DNA from: a virus
IMG/VR virus record: IMGVR_UViG_3300028892_000792
Coordinates: 1-37,326 of that record
Strand: one strand, 5' to 3'
DNA: 37,326 nt
In this document: one piece after another, positions 28,553-37,326 of the stretch
Layout: each line of letters starts with the position of its first letter
Position numbering within the stretch: the first letter of the stretch is position 1
Notes under the pieces: model-generated
The model's database searches: none
The model's input: only the letters and a program-made list of their open reading frames with translations
Told to the model about the DNA's origin: nothing
Translations under genes and position numbers: made by a program

Positions 28553-29083
28553 TTATCTGTAAGCTTCTGATAACCGTTTCATTTGATCTGCCATTCGTTC
28601 ACTCCCAATTCCTGTGTAGTGTGCCTCTTTAGATACTACGTCTGGATCAGGATTAATAGACACTAACTCTTTCCTTAGGCTAGGAAATTTTTTACGATTA
28701 AACTTATTGCCTCCTAGATTGTGAGCCATGGTACTTAACACCATTTTCTGATCATGTTTAAGTGAGTCCCATTTAGGACCAATAAAACGCTCAGCTTCTT
28801 TTATTGCTGCTTTGGTACGACTTACTCCCATCACAGAAACTTCTTCAGCACTACCAGTCCAGTCTTTAGGGACTCGATTTCCATGTCCTACAACATAACC
28901 TACAAGCTCACCATCTACATTCCGATCTTCTACAGCTTTATAAGTTCCATTCTTCTGCAACCCCGACACTCCTTCCTTGCCATGAATATATTGAGTAGTA
29001 TCCTCATAGAAAAAGGGAGAAGTCGTGCCAGTTAGATCACTAAGGTATGATGCAAGTCTATTTAATCCACTTGGTTCAGCCAT
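28553..29083 (-). CDS. muramidase-like (lysozyme-fold) protein, 176 aa
   Basis: The segment TQYIHGKEGVSGLQKNGTYK has a Glu at the place of the catalytic acid. GYVVGHGNRVPKDW resembles the TIGYGH strand, and WDSLKHDQKMVLSTMAHNLG matches the L...Q...L....NxG helix of phage lysozymes. ATG 29083 has AGGA six bases upstream; a GTG at 29119 would add a hydrophobic MLLKELVIIGLT leader. It may be the endolysin or an injected virion muramidase. It shares the leader sequence and the Q/E...MAH.LG helix with the gene at 29168, so the two are diverged duplicates. Confidence 0.6.
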   Translation of the reverse strand: MAEPSGLNRLASYLSDLTGTTSPFFYEDTTQYIHGKEGVSGLQKNGTYKAVEDRNVDGELVGYVVGHGNRVPKDWTGSAEEVSVMGVSRTKAAIKEAERFIGPKWDSLKHDQKMVLSTMAHNLGGNKFNRKKFPSLRKELVSINPDPDVVSKEAHYTGIGSERMADQMKRLSEAYR

Positions 29084-29167
29084 TGTCAATCCTATTATAA
29101 CCAGTTCTTTAAGCAACACTCACCAGTGTCCTATGCGATTCATAGCGCCAACTGCCCCCTGAACCAG

Positions 29168-29731
29168 TCATCGCCAAGCTGGTACATTGTTACGGATATT
29201 GTTACGGTCAGCCTCATCAATAGGATCACGTTTATGATACTTTGACCATAGATTTGCTCGAACTCCTGTTTGACCTGCTCCTTCAGCAATTTGTTTTAGC
29301 ATCAGGCTACTTCCAACATCATCTCCTGAAACTCTACTAGCACCCAGCATGTGAGCAAGAGCCATAATACCTTGTTCATCATCACTTCGTTTATAAGCTA
29401 ACTCTTTTCCCCATTTGTCTCTTGTGTCCTTATCTATTGTCCCTAAATTATATGCTCGATTGGCGGCAGTTTTTGTAGAGTTTTTAGTTATAGAATAGTA
29501 CCCACTTTTATCTGTGTCACCAAATGGTTGCAAATTTGTGTTAGTAGATTCTAGGTCACGCATCTGTCCCATATATGAACGGAGATTTTGAATGTGATCA
29601 TAAGTAGGTTCTTCCCATCCCCTACGTTTCCAACCTGTTCTAACAGTCTTAGTAAAGGAATCAGGTGATCCAATTATATCACGGACGACACTCATTACTC
29701 GTCCCATGCTCCAATCATTATTTTCTGGCAT
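29168..29731 (-). CDS. 187-aa paralogue of the muramidase-like protein
   Basis: The part KWGKELAYKRSDDEQGIMAL followed by AHMLGASRVSGDDVGSS aligns with the HDQKMVLSTMAHNLGGNKF helix of the gene at 28553. The catalytic Glu region is replaced by TDKSGYYSITKNSTKTAANR, so enzymatic activity is doubtful. AGGA precedes ATG 29731; a GTG at 29779 would add MLLKTLIIIGLVIGTA. A 19-codon frame (29109-29171, ending LVSVA) follows it and copies the 3' end of the exonuclease gene. Confidence 0.55.
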   Translation of the reverse strand: MPENNDWSMGRVMSVVRDIIGSPDSFTKTVRTGWKRRGWEEPTYDHIQNLRSYMGQMRDLESTNTNLQPFGDTDKSGYYSITKNSTKTAANRAYNLGTIDKDTRDKWGKELAYKRSDDEQGIMALAHMLGASRVSGDDVGSSLMLKQIAEGAGQTGVRANLWSKYHKRDPIDEADRNNIRNNVPAWR

Positions 29732-29768
29732 AGCAGTTCCTATAACTAATCCTATTATAATAAGCGTT

Positions 29769-30524
29769 TTAAGCAACACCCACCAAGATATGTTCTTTCT
29801 TGTCCTTACTCAGACAGTTGGTACGCTGTCTCATCCATGCATGACAGGACATACATTGTATCCGTCGATAGCTCATTGTCTTAGTATGTGCCTCACCTCT
29901 GAACTGCAGGTGATCTGACCCACAGCTAATACACACTGGCTCACCTATGTCTTTATAAAGAGCATGGTTCGGATGGCCCTTGATCCAAGGTTTAATCCTA
30001 TCATACACCCTCTCTAATAGTATCACATCTCCCTTATTATATTTCTCCATGGTCTTCCATGAAGCTGGGTCCCCGTTCATACACCCAGTCCAGAGAGGCA
30101 TACCCTTATGTGACACTTTGGAGCCCAGCCCCAGGAACTGTGCCACATAATCAAGCTTGTTAGAAGGCAGCCTGAACTGTTGACGCATGGTCCGCAGCAG
30201 ATCGATCTGGTGATAGGGGGCAGGGGGCGGCATCGACTCCTGCAAGAACTCCTTATTTAGTGTAGGCATGTCAAACTTAGTTCCGTTGTAGTGTACCACC
30301 GCATCCGCCTCGGAGATCAGATCATGTACCTCCTCTAACATCCCTTTCTCATTACCACCCACCACACTGGCGAAGTGCATCTTCTTTTTGTTGTACCATT
30401 TCGCGGCCCAGCACAGGGTATACCCCGGCTCCACAATCTGGTTAATTCCTATGTTCTGATCCCAAAGACCCCAGGTGTAAACTTTATGTGGAGCCGTCTC
30501 GATATCGAGCATGAGGATTTTCAT
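29769..30524 (-). CDS. DnaQ-like 3'-5' exonuclease with C-terminal zinc ribbon
   Basis: The opening MKILMLDIETAPHKVYTWGL contains Exo I (Asp, Glu). ADAVVHYNGTKFDMPTLNKE is Exo II, and NKGDVILLERVYDRIKPWI holds the last acidic residue. After the RNase H-fold part, a ribbon CISCGSDHLQF...IQCMSCHAWMRQR provides two CxxC pairs. Similar proteins occur in many phages outside the polymerase and may resect or recycle DNA. The last codons (LVGVA) lie in the sequence repeated before the muramidase-like gene. The start overlaps the previous stop. Confidence 0.8.
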   Translation of the reverse strand: MKILMLDIETAPHKVYTWGLWDQNIGINQIVEPGYTLCWAAKWYNKKKMHFASVVGGNEKGMLEEVHDLISEADAVVHYNGTKFDMPTLNKEFLQESMPPPAPYHQIDLLRTMRQQFRLPSNKLDYVAQFLGLGSKVSHKGMPLWTGCMNGDPASWKTMEKYNKGDVILLERVYDRIKPWIKGHPNHALYKDIGEPVCISCGSDHLQFRGEAHTKTMSYRRIQCMSCHAWMRQRTNCLSKDKKEHILVGVA

Positions 30525-30961
30525 TAAATCTCCTTGAATAAGTTACCCATGTACCCTACAGTAGCAACGAATGCAGACTTTGGCAAGTAGAATTGAGCTA
30601 TTTCACATTCATTATTTTTTCGCTTGCTAATTAACATGATTGCACTTCTCTGTGGATTCTCTATTACTACTGTTTCGGTAGGTCTTAATACGATATAGGC
30701 ACCTACGGCGTTTAGAATTATTACCTGTGTGTTAGGCATTTGCTCTGGTGTGTACGCCTTGAGAAATGTATGGAGAAACATTTCCAGGTCTTCTTTTTTC
30801 CAGTAGTCTACAAAAATAAGCCCCGGTACGATTTTAAGTAGATCAGTAGCAACTTCCAGCAAGGGCTTGCGCTCACAGATTTCCTCTTCTGAGTCAGCTT
30901 GGACCACCGCAGAACTGAACAGAACTGCGAAAGCTACCAGGATGGCCCGTATTAAATTCAT
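30524..30961 (-). CDS. 145-aa secreted protein with Sec signal peptide
   Basis: The N-terminus LIRAILVAFAVLFSSAVVQA is a typical signal peptide with an AxA-like cleavage site. The mature part has two Cys (EEICERKPLLEV and KNNECEIAQF), which could pair in the periplasm, and a helical then beta layout. The ATG lies five bases after a promoter -10 box, so the message should be leaderless. Not recognised; a periplasmic or virion role is possible. Confidence 0.65.
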   Translation of the reverse strand: MNLIRAILVAFAVLFSSAVVQADSEEEICERKPLLEVATDLLKIVPGLIFVDYWKKEDLEMFLHTFLKAYTPEQMPNTQVIILNAVGAYIVLRPTETVVIENPQRSAIMLISKRKNNECEIAQFYLPKSAFVATVGYMGNLFKEI

Positions 30962-30966
30962 TTGTT

Positions 30967-30995
30967 ATGTTACCACAAATAAGATTACCTGTCAA
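30967..30995 (-). promoter_or_regulatory. leftward promoter inside the 3' end of the polyvalent gene
   Basis: The minus strand reads TTGACA, 17 bases, TAACAT, AACAA, ATG. It overlaps the final codons of the large gene and places the start codon at the expected transcription start. Confidence 0.65.
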
Positions 30996-33900
30996 GCACC
31001 TTGTTGTACCTTGCTTCTATCCTCTGCATCTGTCTACGCAGTCGGCGCGGCATTCTCCGTCCAGTGCCGGGCGATAGTCTATCTCTCGTTGCCCGGGTGA
31101 TGGTACGAATTCTAGGGTTAATGATGTGCTCTGGCCTAGCTGTTTGGTTATGTTCAAACACTTCTGCCATGATAGCATTCATATCGGCCCTAATATCTAC
31201 TTGCTCTGCAACATTTCCAGCCTGTATAGCGTGGATCAAATCAACATTGAGGTTGGTCAGCTGCTTTGTGACTCTGTTTTGGTAGCTGGAGTTAGCTCGG
31301 ATCAAACTCTGCCGGACAAATTCTAGCTCTCTAGCCTTCCCCAGTTTGGTGGAGTTGAAGCCGAAGAATTTCTTAGCTTGATCCATGATATCAACTTCTT
31401 CAGGCGTTAGGAGTTGGTGACCTGACAAGCTCTTGACACCGTACCTACCCATGAACACCGATTCAGCTGCATTGCGTAATGCAACAGGTAAAATACGCAT
31501 GATAGCCTCGCCGCCCCTACCATCTTTCCACAACTGGAAGGCGTCTCGTGGGTTGCCGAAGATCAGAGACCCTGGCACACCCATGGTATCGTAGATGTCA
31601 CCACGCATACCAGCCACCGCCTTAACAAGGGGGATGCCGGGGAGGGTGATGGCTAACCTACGTTGTACATCCATACCAGTATAGGTGTTGATGGCCCCCT
31701 TCTCAAGGAAGTCTGCAATGTGTCCAGGCAATCCTGCCTCTTCAACCAGTTCCTTGAAGACTAGACTAAGGTCATGGTCAAGACCATCTCCAAACACACG
31801 CCTACCAAATCGTACTATTTCATCAATGTCATCAACACCAGGGATACCTCTAGCCCCCGATGCTAAGAAGATCATGAGAAGCATAAGGGCAGCTGCCTTC
31901 TTACCTTCCTTACCGTGGGCTCCTCTAAGCAATCTAAAGACCAACTCTGTAGTTGCCCATGAGTAGTGGGCGAACTGGAAGATGGATGCACCAATGGGGC
32001 CACGCATGAACATTGCCCGGTTCTCCTTACCGAACTGTTGGAAGACCTCTTCAACACCATACAAAGAAATATCACTGGCATTAGGCTCGGTTCGATCAGC
32101 AAAGGCTATGGAGTTTTTGAGGATGTTAGACGAGTCCTTGAACACTGCCCTAGCTCTGTTTAGATTTTCCTTGTTCTGCATCAATCTATACATAGCTAAA
32201 CTTAGAATCATCCGTGACGATGTTTCCATAGTACTAAACATACCTGAGATAGCTACCTGAGTTACGTGATCAACAGACAGTCCATGTTTATTGAGGGCTA
32301 TGTTCAACATATGGGGGGAGGAACCAATGCCACTTTCTTGCACCAAAGAGTAAGCTTTTAGAATACCGTTTTCAATTCCTCTAAGGAGAAATGCTTTTTC
32401 ATCATCGGTGCCTTGAAACTTTTCCATGTTCAGTAGCACGTCACGCCAAGACCTACCTGAAGATAAGTCAAACATCTTCATGACGTCAATACTAGCTTTG
32501 GCAAGCTCCGCAGCCCCTACATGGGCTTTGGAGACACCAGTAATCATCGTCATCCACGGCAGACCAATCATAGGTATGGTCACCGTCTGCAAAATGGCCG
32601 AGGAGAAGTTCAGTCCGATGTACATAATGAAGCCAGCGAGTCGGAGGTGGCGTGCCTCTTGTGCTGGGTCCATGACATACTGCATGGTTTTCTCAGCATA
32701 GACTTTCATCTTGCCGCTCAGCTCAAGGATGGCATCATTAGCGCGATGAGAGTATTTCATTTCGGCGGCAAGTTTAGCCATACCCGAAGCGTATATTTCG
32801 ATGGACTTAGATATGTCCAACTCATATCCTGCTACCAGCCTACGGTCCTGTAGGAGACCATCAATGCCCCTCTCACCTAATATCTTAAGTAAGGCTTTAC
32901 GAGTTGCTGTTGCTGATACCTGCTCTGAGGCAGATAGCATAGAGAATAACGTATCGACATTAACCTGGGCGGCCTGTAGTCCTTGCTTAGTGGCATCACG
33001 ATCTGACGATCCTGCCTTAATTTCAAATTCCTCTTCTGGATATTTTTCGCGTAGCTCCATCATTTTCTGACGAACGATACGCTCTTTCTGCTTCTGGGTT
33101 ATATCAAACAGTTTAAATTTTATCTGTTGGTATTCTATGGCTGAGTTAGGGGAGGGACCTTCCTGGCCGGAGGTTTGATTCCATACCTTTTTACTCCATA
33201 CTCCTACATAATGGCTACCCTCACGAATAACATTCATGAAGTCTTTCTTTTTGAAGTTCTCAATCTGTTCCATTTGTCTGTTGATGCGCTTCATATTCTC
33301 TAGAGTCTCGGTTAAATCTGTGAACCTTGCCCTATCCTTAGAACTAAACTGACCAGTGGGAATTTGGACACCGCCTGCAATAGCTGCATGCCTAGCTGCA
33401 ATCATCTCTTCATCTGACTTAAGAATTAGGTCTAAGAAGGACTGTTGCAGGGCGCGTTCATTATCGAAGAGTACCTGGGCGGCATAGTTCTCAGTAGGTC
33501 GGGGTTTATCTGACAGTGTCTTACGTTCCCCCAGTCCCTCTACCAGTCTTTCTACTTTGGTGGAGAATTTATAGATAGGCATATCCCGATGGGCTGTGTT
33601 GGCAGTGGCTGTAAGCCAACCATACTTAAATGCCAGCTCTCTTAAATCAGGATCACCCATATACTTAGTCTCTAACTTAATCCACGCATGCTCTGAAGGC
33701 TTAATGCTTAAGTTGAGGGCAGCCATATTCCATAGGGTTTGCAGCTGACTTTGTATGTTAGCCAGTTCCACATCGGTGCCAGCTGTGTCCATATTCTGCT
33801 CACCAAACTTATCAACCAATTGAGCTGTTTGCTCACCCTCCAACTCTCGAACGGGGATGCCGTCAAAGGTACTGGTACCCTTTGGAATGAAACTCAGAGC

Positions 33901-36900
33901 TTGGTTGAGTATGTCTTCTGACTGGATAAGGCTGCCTGTCCTAACCTTATCAATCAGATGTAGATACATTTCCTGCATTTGAACATAGGCTCTGGCTTCG
34001 GGACCGGCGAGGAGGATAGTCTCTCCACCCACCAACGTGCTGCCCTTACCTCGGCCTACAGCATCTACCATAACGCCATCTACTTCTATCTGAGAGTTGA
34101 CAATCTCTATGGTAGCGCCCTTCCAATAGTCCTCGGATAGTTGTGCCTCGGGGCCGTCCTTTTCTCTGGCCTTAGCTATTTCAGTATCGTAGTCTGCATA
34201 CTGACCAAAAGCCTGGGGCCTATACCGCTTACCCTGCAACAGGGCAGCTTCAATAGCCCGTGTTAAGCTCAACCACTGCGTATCATCAGTTTTAATTGCA
34301 GAAATGTCCGTTAAGTATTTTAGGAGGCCTTCCGTAGTTTTCTGTGTATCCTTTCGGATGCGATCAATCAAGGCCCAGAACTTAGCGAACCCTGGATGCT
34401 TGTCAGCTAAGTGTCGGGAGGTGTTCATGATGCTATTGAACCAAGTGAAGTTATCCACGCCAGTAATCTTGGCGGCATCATCTAATTCCTTGTCTCCTGA
34501 AACACGGGTGTGCAGTTTACCAAGGGCATCCGTTAAGTATTGGACCGCCCAGTGTCTATCAATTGGCGGCGCATCGTTGTGAACATTTTCCGAGATACGG
34601 GAGCGCGAATGCATAGCATCATTGATGGCTCCGAAATCGGCATTGTATATTGACTTAACCTGCCATGGATCAAAAACCATGTAGGAGTTATGGAACTGTT
34701 GGAGCCTCTCACTGGTCTCTACCTCAATGGTGTTCTTGTATATAAACCCATCGTACCCCTTAGCTTTTAAGTGAGACCGGATGATGTTGTTTCGTTGAGC
34801 CTGGGTTTTGTCTCCCCTCAGCTTACTGAGTATAACTGCCCCTTCTTCTGCACTGAAGACAGGAATGACATCAGCCATGGCCTGCTCAACCAACGCCTCC
34901 ACCTCGGCTTCATCTAACTTAGGATTGTTCTTAGTTATCTTCCGAGACAACTCTAACCTGAGTACAGTCATCTCCTCTGTATGGAAACCCTCGGTCAACA
35001 ACTTGACTATCTGGGATGGGTTCCACTTATTCATATCCGGCATGCGTAAGGGATTTTTAATATGCAAGAAAACAGGAAAGATGTTGAATCCCTGTCTTGC
35101 TGCTATATATTCATCTACACGCTTGTTGAAAAACTTGTTGATGGCTACAGTTTCTGGGGTTATAATATCTGTATCCAGCGCGGCGGCTATGGATTCCAGG
35201 CCCATGGCCTCTTCCATGTCTCTCCGCACATCCCGCCTAGCCGCGCTCTCTAAGACAGACCCACCCTGAATCTTGTTAGCATGATCAGATGTACCAAAGT
35301 GAACACCTAGCTCAGGTCCTCTGTTAAATCTGATGACACTTCCAAGGGGCCCCCAGCTAGCAGGATCAAAGGTACCGTGGAACATGACCATGGGATACCC
35401 ACCGATAGTTCGCACAATACTTGCGCCGAACCAGTTGCCCAGCTTCTTAAGTCTTTCGGGGGTTCCTGGCTCTCCAATGCTCCACTTCTCTCCTGGGAGT
35501 TCTAACTTCTCCTTGGTCAATCGGGGCCGCATACCCACTAGGCCTGACTCAATCCGACCAAAGATGTCCTCGGCGGTATCGAACCCCTGATTGGTTACGG
35601 CCTCTAGTATGTTCTGTAGGAAGTCCTTGATGCGTTGGAAGAGGCCATGGACAGGCGATTTCGAGGGGAGGGAGGAGGGTGAGCCGGTCCAGTTCTCAAA
35701 GGCAACAGCGATAGCTTCTTCGTTCAGCTGCTCGTTAGTGAGGTTGTCCTCAGCATACAGAGCGTCAATGTCATACAGCTTACGCCAGCCCTTAGACATA
35801 CGCTTCAGGGTCAGCCACTCAGTCTTGGTGAACAGTCCCATCTCTTTCATGGCGTGAATGACTTCGTGCTTAGCGGTGCCCAGCCGGTTTGGATTGTTCA
35901 TAGCAATCTCAATCAGGCCGCGTGTCCAGTTACCCATGATCCGGGAGTTGGGATCGGTATTGAAGTTAGGGTCAAGGAGTTCCCACGGCATAGCCAGTGT
36001 AACGTCCTTAAGGCCGATAGTGTCTAGCCACGCCCTCACTTGGTCGAAGGCGTTCTCCAGCTTTTCAATCTTCTCTTGATGAGCGGGTATTCTGGACTTT
36101 TGGCCCCACCTCTCATACTTTTGAGCACTCTTAGAAGGCGTAGCTGCTTCAGGTAGGGGCTTCTTAGGAGTTGTTGGAGAGCCCGGTCCTCGTTCCTTCA
36201 GCTTAGCAGCTATGTATTCTGCTTCAGTGAGAGTGCGCCCCTCACTGGCAGGGCCTGCTGACCATACCATCTCAAACCCCTCGCCTGCGGCAGGTGCTCT
36301 ATAACCTGGACGCCCAGCGTCAACCATCTCAATGGTGGCAGCGTCGGCAAAGTTCAGGGGAAATTCTAGGGCCTTACTTTCAGGCTCGGTCCCGGCATTG
36401 ACAGCCTGCTTAGACAGGACAGCCCGCATAGCTAAGCCTCTGTCTCTAACAGATAAGGCTACTGCTTGCTTAGCTCCTGCTGAAAGTCTGTGCTCATTCC
36501 TAAGAAACCAAGGATAGAACTCATCCATGAAGCGTTCATTATCTACAGCGGTATTGGGATACAGCCGCTGAAGATACTCATCCATGATGAGGGCATTGCG
36601 AGGTAGAATTCCAGCCTCAATACCCTCTTGAGGAGTTAGGTGTTGTGTGGTGCCATCACTTACCTCGGCTCCCTCTACCTTAGGAAGATTGACCTCCACT
36701 GATGGGTCGGGCACACCTGGAATAGGCATGGCGGCACCCAGCGCGGGCAACTGCCGCAGGTCCTCGGCTAATCCAGGACTGGCTTGGGGGGCAGAGGGCG
36801 TTTCTGCCTGGGCCAGACTCTTCGCTTTTAGTTGGACATTGATGTCCCTCATCTTTTGGGCAAGTAGTCCTCGGCCCTCTGTGTCCCCTTCCGGGAGCGC

Positions 36901-37326
36901 ATCATACTCCACTTCAACACTATCCCATAGCTTACTCAGGTCCTCATGGGACATATTTTCGTACAGAGCTTCTTGCGGGTCTAGGCGGGCGGCCTTCTTC
37001 TTTTGGAACTCCTTAGTGACCTCATCTATGCGATCCTCTAGGGGAGCCCAGACTTCTTCATCAGTCGCGGCTTCATGCTCATCACTAAGCGTCCTGTGTA
37101 GGTCTTGAAGCTCCGACTCAGATAAGAGGGCAAGGTCCTGCTGAGCAACTTGCTGGGCCTGGGCTAGATCGGCCTCAACCTCCTGTATTTGGGGAATTGT
37201 GACCGCCTCCTGCCCCCTCTCATCAGTCGGAACCTGAACTGGTTCTATTTCGGCTTCATCTATAGGAGCGGTGACGGGACCGGTATCGAAGGGGATATCA
37301 CCTAGATCAGCCTGCTCCTGTCCTTT
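30985..37326 (-). CDS. very large polyvalent protein with metallopeptidase-like and ADP-ribosyltransferase-like domains (5' end beyond the window)
   Basis: The frame stays open to the right edge, 124 codons past the Met at 36954, so the product exceeds 2113 residues. Numbered from that Met: a metallopeptidase-like segment HEVIHAMKEMG (363-373) with NEEAIAVAFENW (411-422); an ADP-ribosyltransferase-like domain with MVMFHGTF (about 523-530), LGVHFGTSDHAN, PVFLHIKNPLRMPD, GYDGFIYKN and SYMVFDPWQVKSIYN; long helical stretches; hydrophobic segments (IMYIGLNFSSAILQTVTIPM; AALMLLMIFLASGA); and a C-terminal LPD38-like region (about 1700-1900). The layout is that of polyvalent proteins, which are packed in the virion and injected with the DNA. 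The N-terminus in the window is Gln/Glu-rich. Confidence 0.75.
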   Translation of the reverse strand, partial: KGQEQADLGDIPFDTGPVTAPIDEAEIEPVQVPTDERGQEAVTIPQIQEVEADLAQAQQVAQQDLALLSESELQDLHRTLSDEHEAATDEEVWAPLEDRIDEVTKEFQKKKAARLDPQEALYENMSHEDLSKLWDSVEVEYDALPEGDTEGRGLLAQKMRDINVQLKAKSLAQAETPSAPQASPGLAEDLRQLPALGAAMPIPGVPDPSVEVNLPKVEGAEVSDGTTQHLTPQEGIEAGILPRNALIMDEYLQRLYPNTAVDNERFMDEFYPWFLRNEHRLSAGAKQAVALSVRDRGLAMRAVLSKQAVNAGTEPESKALEFPLNFADAATIEMVDAGRPGYRAPAAGEGFEMVWSAGPASEGRTLTEAEYIAAKLKERGPGSPTTPKKPLPEAATPSKSAQKYERWGQKSRIPAHQEKIEKLENAFDQVRAWLDTIGLKDVTLAMPWELLDPNFNTDPNSRIMGNWTRGLIEIAMNNPNRLGTAKHEVIHAMKEMGLFTKTEWLTLKRMSKGWRKLYDIDALYAEDNLTNEQLNEEAIAVAFENWTGSPSSLPSKSPVHGLFQRIKDFLQNILEAVTNQGFDTAEDIFGRIESGLVGMRPRLTKEKLELPGEKWSIGEPGTPERLKKLGNWFGASIVRTIGGYPMVMFHGTFDPASWGPLGSVIRFNRGPELGVHFGTSDHANKIQGGSVLESAARRDVRRDMEEAMGLESIAAALDTDIITPETVAINKFFNKRVDEYIAARQGFNIFPVFLHIKNPLRMPDMNKWNPSQIVKLLTEGFHTEEMTVLRLELSRKITKNNPKLDEAEVEALVEQAMADVIPVFSAEEGAVILSKLRGDKTQAQRNNIIRSHLKAKGYDGFIYKNTIEVETSERLQQFHNSYMVFDPWQVKSIYNADFGAINDAMHSRSRISENVHNDAPPIDRHWAVQYLTDALGKLHTRVSGDKELDDAAKITGVDNFTWFNSIMNTSRHLADKHPGFAKFWALIDRIRKDTQKTTEGLLKYLTDISAIKTDDTQWLSLTRAIEAALLQGKRYRPQAFGQYADYDTEIAKAREKDGPEAQLSEDYWKGATIEIVNSQIEVDGVMVDAVGRGKGSTLVGGETILLAGPEARAYVQMQEMYLHLIDKVRTGSLIQSEDILNQALSFIPKGTSTFDGIPVRELEGEQTAQLVDKFGEQNMDTAGTDVELANIQSQLQTLWNMAALNLSIKPSEHAWIKLETKYMGDPDLRELAFKYGWLTATANTAHRDMPIYKFSTKVERLVEGLGERKTLSDKPRPTENYAAQVLFDNERALQQSFLDLILKSDEEMIAARHAAIAGGVQIPTGQFSSKDRARFTDLTETLENMKRINRQMEQIENFKKKDFMNVIREGSHYVGVWSKKVWNQTSGQEGPSPNSAIEYQQIKFKLFDITQKQKERIVRQKMMELREKYPEEEFEIKAGSSDRDATKQGLQAAQVNVDTLFSMLSASEQVSATATRKALLKILGERGIDGLLQDRRLVAGYELDISKSIEIYASGMAKLAAEMKYSHRANDAILELSGKMKVYAEKTMQYVMDPAQEARHLRLAGFIMYIGLNFSSAILQTVTIPMIGLPWMTMITGVSKAHVGAAELAKASIDVMKMFDLSSGRSWRDVLLNMEKFQGTDDEKAFLLRGIENGILKAYSLVQESGIGSSPHMLNIALNKHGLSVDHVTQVAISGMFSTMETSSRMILSLAMYRLMQNKENLNRARAVFKDSSNILKNSIAFADRTEPNASDISLYGVEEVFQQFGKENRAMFMRGPIGASIFQFAHYSWATTELVFRLLRGAHGKEGKKAAALMLLMIFLASGARGIPGVDDIDEIVRFGRRVFGDGLDHDLSLVFKELVEEAGLPGHIADFLEKGAINTYTGMDVQRRLAITLPGIPLVKAVAGMRGDIYDTMGVPGSLIFGNPRDAFQLWKDGRGGEAIMRILPVALRNAAESVFMGRYGVKSLSGHQLLTPEEVDIMDQAKKFFGFNSTKLGKARELEFVRQSLIRANSSYQNRVTKQLTNLNVDLIHAIQAGNVAEQVDIRADMNAIMAEVFEHNQTARPEHIINPRIRTITRATRDRLSPGTGRRMPRRLRRQMQRIEARYNKVLDR

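Noticed and set aside
29086-29110. TATAAT before the muramidase-like genes as a sigma70 promoter
   Set aside because: No acceptable -35 box stands 16-18 bases upstream in either copy; the string is more likely a ribosome-site leader or a promoter of another type.

Overview
The window looks like part of the genome of a tailed bacteriophage. Genes are densely packed, most are short, start and stop codons overlap (ATGA or TGATG junctions), and many products have no recognisable family. It holds a phage-type replication set (Sak4-like ATPase, Cas4-like nuclease, uracil-DNA glycosylase/3'-5' exonuclease, family A polymerase, DUF3987-like helicase/primase, class II ribonucleotide reductase) and a very large polyvalent virion-type protein. 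No terminase, capsid, portal or tail gene lies in the window, so morphology cannot be judged. Sec signal peptides, lipoboxes and consensus sigma70 promoters suggest a bacterial, probably Gram-negative, host. This last point is inference.

Layout. 1-2562 is a leftward block of very small genes under strong promoters, including two tandem copies of a 63-residue gene, each with its own promoter. About 2850-3465 has no credible gene; it is a dense set of nested inverted repeats with a promoter before it and a strong hairpin at its end, and is best read as a large structured noncoding RNA. 3518-11149 is a rightward block built around two amidoligases, a class II glutamine amidotransferase that needs a non-canonical start codon, and an ATP-grasp ligase. 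At 9753-9948 lies a mirror-symmetric array of eight CCGAAT repeats around an AT-rich core, a candidate origin. 11142-17642 carries many small genes, a 2-oxoglutarate/Fe(II) hydroxylase-like protein, a Cas4-like nuclease and a gamma-glutamylcyclotransferase-like protein. 17645-27036 is the replication and nucleotide block. In it the polymerase gene is split inside its exonuclease domain by about 1.6 kb of other genes, one of them IscA/ErpA-like. 27022-27791 holds a promoter, a structured leader and iscU. 27912-37326 is leftward: a DUF1353-like protein, a holin-like protein, two related muramidase-like proteins, a DnaQ-like exonuclease, a secreted protein, and a polyvalent protein of at least 2113 residues that runs off the right edge.

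How the parts may work together. The amidoligases, ATP-grasp enzyme, amidotransferase, cyclotransferase and hydroxylase look like one pathway that makes or edits an amide-linked, glutamate-derived metabolite or peptide modification. IscU and IscA may keep iron-sulfur clusters available for the phage's own Cas4-like nuclease or for the host. Sak4, the adjacent putative ssDNA-binding protein and the nuclease look like a recombination set beside the polymerase.

Three genome-wide signals stand out. Four or more promoters place the -10 box 5-6 bases before an ATG, predicting leaderless mRNAs. An octamer, GGGGGCAG, occurs about 15 times on both strands. Tandem duplication of small genes has happened at least five times.
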